8,150 nt of DNA from Pseudomonadota bacterium. GTDB taxonomy: Bacteria; Bdellovibrionota_B; Oligoflexia; Oligoflexales; Bin106. Under the pieces are notes generated by a model that made no database searches, was not told the origin of the DNA, and saw only the letters and a program-made list of their open reading frames with translations. Below, one piece after another: positions 1-6,338 of this stretch; within the stretch, counting starts at the first letter, position 1, and every line of letters begins with the position of its first letter. The stretch spans positions 1-8,150 of the forward strand of contig JAPOQT010000297.1 of assembly GCA_026710525.1 (NCBI GenBank), given 5' to 3'. Position numbers and translations under genes: made by a program.

Positions 1-1
1 A

Positions 2-190
2 GGTGGTGTTGTTCAAGGTAAAGGTGGTGTTGTTCAAGGCAAGGGCGGTGTTGTTCAAGGTAAAGGTGGCATTCTCCAAGGTAAAGGCGGTGTTGTTCAA
101 GGTAAAGGTGGTGTTGTTCAAGGTAAAGGTGGTGTTGTTCAAGGCAAAGGTGGTGTTGTTCAAGGTAAAGGTGGTGTTGTTCAAGGCAAG
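2..190 (+). repeat. 21-bp coding minisatellite, nine full units
   Basis: Nine head-to-tail units of 21 bp (consensus GGTGGTGTTGTTCAAGGTAA plus A) run without gaps, and a decayed tenth unit follows at 191-211. Units differ by GGT/GGC and AAA/AAG wobble changes; only unit 4 (65-85) changes amino acids (VV to IL). Because 21 is a multiple of three, gain or loss of units changes protein length without breaking the frame. The array probably continues upstream of the window. Confidence 0.97.
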
Positions 191-796
191 GGCGGTGTTC
201 AACAGCAAATGGGAGTTCATCAAAAAGGCTATGTTGCAGGAACAAATAGTGTTGATACCCAAACCTATACCGGCTCTTCTTATCAGGAAGGTTTTCAAGC
301 TTTCTCAGGCACCCATGGTTTTGAGTCAGTGGTGCCATCGACGAATGCTTGTGCTCAAAAAACTAACCATCATATTTCCTATAACGGACAAACTTATAGT
401 TTAGAGCGATACGCAACCACCATGTATGCCAATCTTGATCTAAGCTCTGGTGAAGTGGGTCTTTCGAATTTTGCTACGATTCTGTTTGAATCTTTGTTCG
501 AGATGGATGGCTCATCTCTTGGCGTGGCTGTTGTTAAATCTGGTCAGATACTTGATTCTCAGCCGTTAACATTTTCCCTCGATGGCCTCGTCTTCAATGA
601 ACGTGCTGACATGCCTGTTGGTCAAATATCGAAAGGTTATTTTCAAGTGGCAACCAATGATCCATCGCTCGGATACCGTGAGTATAAAATTGATTTAGGC
701 TCTATGGCATCTTGTGTGGCGATGTACATTAGTTCTTCTGGTGAGTATCTCGAAAATAAATTACCTGTGATTGTGTTACCAAGTATGAGTCAGTAA
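2..796 (+). CDS. Repeat-containing protein of unknown function, 5'-truncated by the window edge
   Basis: The reading frame is open from the first bases of the window to TAA at 794-796, giving 264 visible residues; the true start lies upstream. Visible residues 1-63 are nine tandem copies of the heptapeptide GGVVQGK (copy 4 is GGILQGK), followed by decayed copies (GGVQQQM, then GVHQKG). Variation between copies is almost all at third codon positions, which supports this frame over the other open frames. The repeat part is glycine-rich and basic, with one lysine and no acidic residue per unit. The remaining ~190 residues are non-repetitive, with two cysteines and alternating polar/hydrophobic stretches that suggest a beta-rich domain. 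I recognise no family. An ATG at 209 lies inside the frame but has no ribosome site and would cut off the repeats, so it is not taken as the start. The next gene starts 49 bp downstream on the same strand. A surface or secreted role is only inference from the neighbours. Confidence 0.85.
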   Translation, partial: GGVVQGKGGVVQGKGGVVQGKGGILQGKGGVVQGKGGVVQGKGGVVQGKGGVVQGKGGVVQGKGGVQQQMGVHQKGYVAGTNSVDTQTYTGSSYQEGFQAFSGTHGFESVVPSTNACAQKTNHHISYNGQTYSLERYATTMYANLDLSSGEVGLSNFATILFESLFEMDGSSLGVAVVKSGQILDSQPLTFSLDGLVFNERADMPVGQISKGYFQVATNDPSLGYREYKIDLGSMASCVAMYISSSGEYLENKLPVIVLPSMSQ

Positions 797-825
797 TGGT
801 TGGTGTGAATAAAATCTATGGCGAT

Positions 826-834
826 GGAGGGAGG
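826..834 (+). promoter_or_regulatory. Strong ribosome binding site for the GTG-started M23-like lipoprotein gene
   Basis: GGAGGGAGG lies 11 nt upstream of the GTG at 846. It fixes this non-ATG start, which also places a clean signal peptide at the protein's N-terminus. It falls in the 49-bp gap after the preceding gene, consistent with one transcript covering both. Confidence 0.75.
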
Positions 835-845
835 CTCAGACCACC

Positions 846-2330
846 GTGAAAGCATCATTGATCTTGATACCTTTGGTCTATATTTTAGCTATCAGTTGTC
901 AGTTTTTTTCATTTGATTCGATGACAGACAAACAAGAATACAAAGCTATCATTGTGAAAGACACAGTGGCTTCAACTTATAGAGGAGATGTCTGTCAACT
1001 TAACAAAGGATTGGAATTTGGTTTTCGCGACGCCATTGAAGAAGGAGGCACACATATTGAATTCTTCCTTACTAACCCAATATCTTCAGATTGTCAGTTA
1101 TTTGGCTATTTAAATCTCCCAGGGGATAGTGTTGAATTTTTGCCTTCAGCTAAGGATAGAATCTTCCTTAATGAAGATCATTTGCGTAAGATCTATCCGA
1201 ACGTCCATCGTTATTATGATATTAACTCATCATCATGGCGATCTGGAGCGTTGGCTTATTTAGTTGATGCTCGGAAAAAGTTAGCAGCAGAAGACAAAAG
1301 AAGAGAGAAAATATTAGGCGCCATTCCTGGCAGTAAAAAAGATACGAATTTAAACCAACCAGATGAGGAAGAAGAAGCTTTTTTTGATGAGCCTGAGACG
1401 GTTCATGTTGTTTCTGATGATACGCTTCCTCAAACAGCAGGAGAAACTGATATTTCCGGGTCAGAAGTGGTTATTTCTCCTCCCTCTGGTTTAGATGAAG
1501 TCACCTTTTTTGAACAACCAGAATATGTATATGAAACAGTGAAATCACCCGAGCCCATCAAGCCTCCTGTTACTGTCCAAGCGCCGCAGCCTCAGCCAAA
1601 ACTGGAAGAATCAGGTCCTTTGCCTGATGATTTGGTAGTCACAGAAAACCCTGAATTAAATCCCCTTGGTGTTTTTGATGAAGAAAGAGGTGTTTGGGTT
1701 GGCGGCGAATCTATCGTTGAGAATGTGCCTAAGCCACCGGAAGCACCAAAACGCGTCAAAAGACGTGATAGAGCAAGACCTGGTGGTCAGTCAGACTCAG
1801 TACCACCATCGGTTGACAAAATCGTGACAACCAAAATGTCTGACTATGCTGGCATACAGATGATATTTCCTTTAGCTATCCGACCGATCCAGTCATATAC
1901 TAGCGGTGTGCGAAGATTTGGTGCCTATAGGTCAGGGTCAAGACTCCATGCAGGTTGTGATCTCTACGCTCATCACCTAACTCCCGTTTATTCGGTGGCA
2001 GATGGTAGACTCCTTGATTCCTATTATTTTACCCAAGGAACATATGCCCATGTGGTAGATCATGGCAAGTTTGTGATTAGATATGCTGAACTCCAGAGAC
2101 CGACCCGTTATCCACGCAATGTTGAACTCGGGGAGATGATTGGTCAAATAGGTGATCTTTCCCATAATCAAAATTTTATGCTTCACTTTGAGCAGTATTC
2201 TGGCACTGTCTCAGGGAGGCATACTCCCATTAGAGCAGCCCCACCTTTTAATAGGCGTTCAGATTTAGTAAACCCAACTCAGTTTCTATTAGACCTTGAA
2301 AAAAATCTCGTAGCGCTCATGAAAAAATAA
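846..2330 (+). CDS. Probable lipoprotein with C-terminal degenerate M23/LytM-like domain
   Basis: Protein of 494 residues with a GTG start. Residues 1-17 form a hydrophobic signal peptide ending AIS-C18, a plausible though not ideal lipobox, so a lipid-anchored envelope protein is likely. Residues ~30-150 form an unassigned domain with two cysteines (C50, C83). Residues ~160-340 are a low-complexity linker rich in Glu, Asp and Pro, ending in a basic patch (KRVKRRDRAR). Residues ~345-490 match the M23 peptidase (LytM) core: HAGCD (H368, D372), a VVDHG strand, YAEL and MLHFE (H447). In active M23 enzymes the zinc ligands are the H and D of HxxxD and the last His of HxH; all three are present. 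The two catalytic histidines, in YxH and as the first His of HxH, are E415 and M445 here. The domain may therefore bind zinc or peptidoglycan without cutting, as degenerate LytM regulators of amidases (EnvC, NlpD) do; that role is inference. The M23 assignment is fairly sure, activity is doubtful. Confidence 0.85.
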   Translation: MKASLILIPLVYILAISCQFFSFDSMTDKQEYKAIIVKDTVASTYRGDVCQLNKGLEFGFRDAIEEGGTHIEFFLTNPISSDCQLFGYLNLPGDSVEFLPSAKDRIFLNEDHLRKIYPNVHRYYDINSSSWRSGALAYLVDARKKLAAEDKRREKILGAIPGSKKDTNLNQPDEEEEAFFDEPETVHVVSDDTLPQTAGETDISGSEVVISPPSGLDEVTFFEQPEYVYETVKSPEPIKPPVTVQAPQPQPKLEESGPLPDDLVVTENPELNPLGVFDEERGVWVGGESIVENVPKPPEAPKRVKRRDRARPGGQSDSVPPSVDKIVTTKMSDYAGIQMIFPLAIRPIQSYTSGVRRFGAYRSGSRLHAGCDLYAHHLTPVYSVADGRLLDSYYFTQGTYAHVVDHGKFVIRYAELQRPTRYPRNVELGEMIGQIGDLSHNQNFMLHFEQYSGTVSGRHTPIRAAPPFNRRSDLVNPTQFLLDLEKNLVALMKK

Positions 2331-2583
2331 ATAAAAAGACTCAATGTCAAATCTTCTGTTTTAGCTCATTAATATTTTTGATAGACTACGATCTTTATTT
2401 TGAGCTAATGTATTCTGTGTCCTTGTGGTGTCAATACGTTAGCAAGTAAGATTTAGTGGAGATTATTTCCATATGGCCGTATCATTAATATGTGACATTG
2501 GTTGCCGTTAGGCTATGTGAGTGGAGGTACAGAAGAGTTGAGACTAAAGATGAAACTATCAATATTAGAAAGTAAGGTTACTA
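2331..2583. other. Intergenic gap upstream of pckG with an 8-bp inverted repeat
   Basis: 253 bp without a convincing gene. TTAGCTCA (2361-2368) and TGAGCTAA (2401-2408) are perfect inverted arms separated by 32 nt. No T-run follows the second arm, so this does not look like an intrinsic terminator. I find no clear terminator for the preceding gene. Confidence 0.5.
2457..2485 (+). promoter_or_regulatory. Candidate sigma70-type promoter for pckG
   Basis: TGGAGA (2457-2462, 4/6 match to TTGACA), a 17-bp spacer, and TATCAT (2480-2485, 5/6 match to TATAAT). This would give a leader of about 90 nt before the pckG start. The match is weak and the organism's promoter consensus is unknown, so it is only a candidate. 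Confidence 0.25.
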
Positions 2584-4347
2584 GTGAATTCCCAGATAAA
2601 CAGTGCTAATCAGTATTTAAATGATTGGCTTAAGCAAGTGGTTGATCAGGTGCAACCGAGTCAGGTTAAGTGGTGTGACGGCTCGGATGAAGAGTATGAT
2701 CAGCTTGTGAGTGACATGGTCGCCAGCCAAGATTTAATGCCACTTAATCAAGAGACTTACCCGAACTGCTTTCTTTACAGGTCACATCCTGATGATGTGG
2801 CTCGCTCAGAGCACCTGACTTATATTTGCACTAAAGAAAAATCAGACGTCGGAGATAACAATAATTGGCTAAGCTCCCAAGATGGTCATCAGCGAGTTGA
2901 TCCTTTATTTGCTGGTTCTATGAAAGGGAGAACCATGTATGTGATTCCTTATTGCATGGGGCCACTTGAATCGCCTTACGCCCAGTTTGGTGTTGAAGTG
3001 ACTGATAGTCCTTATGTGGTAGTGAATATGAAAAAAATGACCACGATGGGTAGCCAAGTGCTCGAGAAAATCAATCATCTTGGTCCAAAGTTTGTCCGCG
3101 GTCTTCATTGTACGGGTGATCTATCGCCAAATCGCCGCTGGATTATGCATTTTCCAGAAGAAATGATGATTAAAAGCTTTGGCTCAGGCTATGGTGGCAA
3201 TGCTTTGCTTGGTAAAAAATGTCATGCTCTGCGTCTTGCTTCATACCAAGCTAAGCAAGAGGGTTGGTTAGCTGAGCATATGCTTATTGTTGGTATTGAG
3301 AATCCTCAGGGAGAAAAAGTATATGTGGCAGCAGCTTTTCCCTCGGCTTGTGGTAAAACAAATTTAGCTATGCTTATTCCGCCTGAGTCTTATCCAGGCT
3401 GGAAAATTTGGACTGTGGGCGATGATATTGCCTGGTTGTTTCCTGGTGATGATGGCCGGTTATGGGCGATTAATCCGGAAGCAGGATTTTTTGGGGTTGC
3501 CCCAGGCACTTCAGAAAAAACCAATCCCCATGCGTTTCATATGTTACGTAAGAATACATTATTTACCAATGTTGGACTTACGGCGAGTAATGAGCCTTGG
3601 TGGGAAGGTAAAGATAAAAGTTCTCCTGCTTATAATTGGCGTGGTCAATCGGCGTCGGAATCAACAAATAGCCAACCGTTTGCTCATCCAAACGCCAGAT
3701 TTACTGTGTCCTGTGCTGAGTGTTCAAGTTACGAGCAACAACCGCCTGGAGGTGTGCCAATATCTGCCATACTTTTTGGTTCGCGAAGGGCTGAGTTGGT
3801 TCCCCTGGTATTTCAGGCTAAAAACTGGCTTGAAGGTGTTTTAGCAGGAGCAGCTATGTGCTCTGAAACCACAGCAGCTGCTACCGGTGAAATAGGTGTT
3901 CTAAGAAACGATCCTATGGCCATGAAGCCTTTTTGTGGTTATAATTTCGGTGATTATTGGGCCCATTGGATAGAGGTGGGCAAGAAACTAAGTCATCCGC
4001 CGCAGATTTTTCATGTCAATTGGTTTCGTCAAGATAAAGATGGCCAGTTTATGTGGCCTGGATTTGGTGAAAATATTCGGGTTCTTGAATGGGTGGTAGC
4101 TCGAAGTAATAACCGTCTTGATGCTCAGGTATCGCCTCTCGGTTATCTTCCCATTGGTAGTGATATTAGTCTCACTGGTTTGGATGATATGACTCCTGAG
4201 GAGTTAGCAAGGCTTCTATATGTTGACGGTGCTGCTTATGCTGCTCATCTGGAAAATGTGTTAGCTTATTTTAAGAAGTTTTCGCCAAAAACACCGTCAG
4301 TTCTTTTAGAAGCATGTCAAGCTATGATTGCCCAGCTAAAGTCCTAA
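2584..4347 (+). CDS. pckG: Phosphoenolpyruvate carboxykinase (GTP)
   Basis: Cytosolic enzyme that converts oxaloacetate + GTP to PEP + GDP + CO2, the first committed step of gluconeogenesis from TCA intermediates. The protein is 587 residues, close to the usual ~600, so it looks complete. Signature elements in order: VARSE with PEP-binding R74; KGRTMYVIP; YGGN (Y203); Mn2+ ligands K212 (GKKC) and H232 (EHM); the P-loop AFPSACGKTN (residues 251-260) with the hyper-reactive C256 and K258; GDDIAW with D281 as the metal ligand; INPEAGFFGVAPGT; NARF (R372); FGSRR (R401, R402); and FHVNWFR with WPGFGEN near the C-terminus. The P-loop and overall pattern are those of the GTP class, not the ATP class. 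The start is GTG with TAAGG at 2573-2577. No metabolic partner is adjacent and gaps flank it on both sides, which suggests a single-gene unit. Every catalytic residue I checked is present. Confidence 0.98.
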   Translation: MNSQINSANQYLNDWLKQVVDQVQPSQVKWCDGSDEEYDQLVSDMVASQDLMPLNQETYPNCFLYRSHPDDVARSEHLTYICTKEKSDVGDNNNWLSSQDGHQRVDPLFAGSMKGRTMYVIPYCMGPLESPYAQFGVEVTDSPYVVVNMKKMTTMGSQVLEKINHLGPKFVRGLHCTGDLSPNRRWIMHFPEEMMIKSFGSGYGGNALLGKKCHALRLASYQAKQEGWLAEHMLIVGIENPQGEKVYVAAAFPSACGKTNLAMLIPPESYPGWKIWTVGDDIAWLFPGDDGRLWAINPEAGFFGVAPGTSEKTNPHAFHMLRKNTLFTNVGLTASNEPWWEGKDKSSPAYNWRGQSASESTNSQPFAHPNARFTVSCAECSSYEQQPPGGVPISAILFGSRRAELVPLVFQAKNWLEGVLAGAAMCSETTAAATGEIGVLRNDPMAMKPFCGYNFGDYWAHWIEVGKKLSHPPQIFHVNWFRQDKDGQFMWPGFGENIRVLEWVVARSNNRLDAQVSPLGYLPIGSDISLTGLDDMTPEELARLLYVDGAAYAAHLENVLAYFKKFSPKTPSVLLEACQAMIAQLKS

Positions 4348-4661
4348 CTCTTTACTTCAGAGTTTATGGCGCCAGATATCGACTTTACCTATACTGAGTA
4401 ACATGGTGGACCTATGTCTTAAACTCAGGTGTGTCAGTTGGTGACCTGAGACTTTCTTAACCGCCCTACTTTTAAGATTCTATTTCGGTTCACCGATAAC
4501 TGGTTGCTTGGGAATTTATGGCTGAGACAAGGGATGAGTGTTAGTTTGTTTGCGCCATGTATTGTGGTAGCTGAGGGCTGCTAGTTGCAATATTATTTCA
4601 ATGTTAAGCCGAAGTAGAGTCACCACCCCTAATTTCAATCATATTGTGGTAAGGGTAATCT
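4348..4661. other. Intergenic region with three small inverted repeats
   Basis: About 314 bp with no convincing gene on either strand. It holds AACTCT/AGAGTT directly at the pckG stop (4346-4364, 7-nt loop, no T-run), CTCAGGT/ACCTGAG (4424-4450), and a compact dyad TCGGT-TC-ACCGA (4485-4496) of operator-like size. A 10-bp direct repeat TATTGTGGTA occurs at 4560-4569 and 4642-4651, the second copy just ahead of the ribosome site of the next gene. No strong promoter hexamers are visible. Confidence 0.5.
4424..4459 (+). terminator. Weak candidate terminator downstream of pckG
   Basis: The 7-bp perfect stem CTCAGGT (4424-4430) / ACCTGAG (4444-4450) with a 13-nt loop is followed by the T-rich but short ACTTTCTT. 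The T-run is poor, so this may equally be a regulatory dyad. It lies 77 bp past the pckG stop. Confidence 0.25.
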
Positions 4662-6323
4662 ATGAACTTCCAAAGTTTTTTTTGGATTTCTATTACAATG
4701 ATTATGGTATCTGCTTGTAAGTTGATGAGCTCTTCGACTCATATTCAAGCAACGACGACAGCCACATCGATTGTTACTGAAAAAACCGGTAATTTTCATC
4801 GATGTGAGGTGATTTATCCTGAAGTTGAAGACAAGCTAAAAAATGTTCTTCGAGCGATGTTCAGTCGACTCACACCGGATGGTCAGGTTGACAAAACTAA
4901 AGTTTCACATCCTGTAGCTCAAAAAGTTTTGGCGAGAACTCGTCAAATGATTCTCAATATTACCAGAAGTAATACGCGTCCCATTCATCCAGCAGCTTTT
5001 TTTGCTGTGGTGAAAGACTTTGAGACTTCATTATGTCGGGATCAATGGGGTATTAACAAGATTGAGTTCTTCACCACCAACTGTGATTCAGACCAATGTG
5101 ATGGTTATTTTCAAGTCGATACAATCAGCGAAGCAAAGTATGGCTGGAACTTAGAGGGTGTTTGTGGTGATGCTGGTCTAGGAGTACTAGGTGTAGAAGG
5201 CGGTCCTGATTTTTGTACGGCATTTTTCTGGTGGACCGTTGGTGAAGGGGGACAGAAATGCGCCAAAGTCAAAGAAAACGGTGGTTTTACTGGGGAGCCA
5301 ACATCACGAGTCACTGATACTCGGGTATGCAATATTTATGACCTTGGTAAGAAGAGCAATAATGCTTGTTACGCTGATGAATATACCTGGACTACCGATA
5401 CATTTTCTTATGGCCATTATTGTACTTATATTCAACAAAACCAATGGGAAGTTTATGGGATCCACGATACGTGGCGCAAATTATACACGGGTTTTATCCA
5501 TGATTATCAGTCGCGTAAAAGGGATATTCATGGCTATGAATACTGTGCAGTCCATCAGTACGCACTTTCTCAATATAAACAAGGTACGAGTGAATGGCCA
5601 GAGTTCAGCTTTTTAGACATCCCATCAACGTTACTGAAAAAAAGTGTATTTCAATATGTGCATGATGTTGGTTTGCGGCCCGTTTGGGCGCAAGATGACT
5701 CACTAGCTTCTCAGTTCAGCCAAGAAGAGATGGATCAAATCAGGTATTACAACGCGAGAGAATTTCCTCAAACTCTGTTTAACCAAACCCAGGTTGAGAA
5801 TTTCGGTATCTGTAATAACAATATGAAACCTAAAGGCGATCCAAAGCAAGGAATTGATATTGATTCGTTACCAAAACAGTATCACCCAGCTCTCAAAGCA
5901 TTGCGTGAACAAGCTGATGAAGAAGCGAGACAAAAGCGACTCAAAGAACAGCAACAGAAAAAACAGCAGGAGCAGGATACTCTTAATGAAATCGAGAGAT
6001 TTAAGCGCATACATGAAAGTAATGAAGCTCAAAAACAGATAAAGCGTGATCAAGAGAAAAAGGCACAAGAACAAGAAGAAGCTAATGAAAGAGAATTAGA
6101 GAGATTTAGAAGAATGAATCAAGACTTACAGCAAAAACAGGAGAAAGTTAATACACCTGAAGTAGAAGTAGATGATCAGACTGAAGAGCAACCAGAGTCT
6201 GATCAAGGATCTGATCTTGATTTAAATAAACCAACGCCGGAGCCTGCACCGGAGGTTCCTCCGCCTAAGCCTGATCCTATTCCTCAAATACCGGTGGTTA
6301 CGCCAGAGGACGAGTTTTTTTAG
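4662..6323 (+). CDS. Cysteine-rich lipoprotein with coiled coil; possible lysozyme/transglycosylase-like domain
   Basis: Protein of 553 residues; ATG start with AAGGG at 4651-4655. Signal peptide residues 1-18 end at VSA-C19, a good lipobox, so a lipid-anchored envelope protein is expected. The ectodomain, residues ~45-395, has 12 further cysteines, an even number that would allow six disulfides. Residues ~95-165 hold KDFETS (E121), a cysteine-bounded insert, then CDGYFQVDT (G148-D153). This echoes the catalytic-Glu (ES...) and GLMQ/GxxQ elements of lytic transglycosylases and lysozymes, but the spacing is longer and I did not confirm the fold. Residues ~405-490 are a highly charged Gln/Glu/Lys coiled coil containing ExERF(K/R)R twice. 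Residues ~491-553 are an acidic then proline-rich tail ending EDEFF. It converges with the next gene, 15 bp away. Lipoprotein is nearly certain; the enzymatic idea is a hypothesis; otherwise family unknown. Confidence 0.93.
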   Translation: MNFQSFFWISITMIMVSACKLMSSSTHIQATTTATSIVTEKTGNFHRCEVIYPEVEDKLKNVLRAMFSRLTPDGQVDKTKVSHPVAQKVLARTRQMILNITRSNTRPIHPAAFFAVVKDFETSLCRDQWGINKIEFFTTNCDSDQCDGYFQVDTISEAKYGWNLEGVCGDAGLGVLGVEGGPDFCTAFFWWTVGEGGQKCAKVKENGGFTGEPTSRVTDTRVCNIYDLGKKSNNACYADEYTWTTDTFSYGHYCTYIQQNQWEVYGIHDTWRKLYTGFIHDYQSRKRDIHGYEYCAVHQYALSQYKQGTSEWPEFSFLDIPSTLLKKSVFQYVHDVGLRPVWAQDDSLASQFSQEEMDQIRYYNAREFPQTLFNQTQVENFGICNNNMKPKGDPKQGIDIDSLPKQYHPALKALREQADEEARQKRLKEQQQKKQQEQDTLNEIERFKRIHESNEAQKQIKRDQEKKAQEQEEANERELERFRRMNQDLQQKQEKVNTPEVEVDDQTEEQPESDQGSDLDLNKPTPEPAPEVPPPKPDPIPQIPVVTPEDEFF

Positions 6324-6338
6324 GGGTTTATTCTTTAA

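Noticed and set aside
2..211. CRISPR-like array
   Set aside because: Repeats are directly adjacent 21-bp units without spacers and are translated in frame.
3..404. Open frame reading VLFKVKV repeats across the minisatellite
   Set aside because: It is the +1 shadow of the 21-bp array; unit differences are synonymous in the GGVVQGK frame, and only that frame continues into a long non-repetitive protein.
2550..2609. Short ATG ORF (MKLSILESKV...) overlapping the pckG start
   Set aside because: It is 19 codons, has no good ribosome site and shows no attenuator structure or regulatory codon run; probably chance.
3422..3844. Overlapping plus-strand open frame inside pckG
   Set aside because: Out-of-frame shadow of a strongly conserved enzyme gene, with no ribosome site.
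4348..4661. Remnant of a transposase or insertion sequence in the gap after pckG
   Set aside because: No frame gives a recognisable transposase piece and no terminal inverted repeats with target duplications were found.
5868..6074. Minus-strand hydrophobic open frame opposite the coiled coil
   Set aside because: Antisense of Lys/Glu/Gln codons automatically gives Leu/Phe-rich peptides; no start signal supports it.
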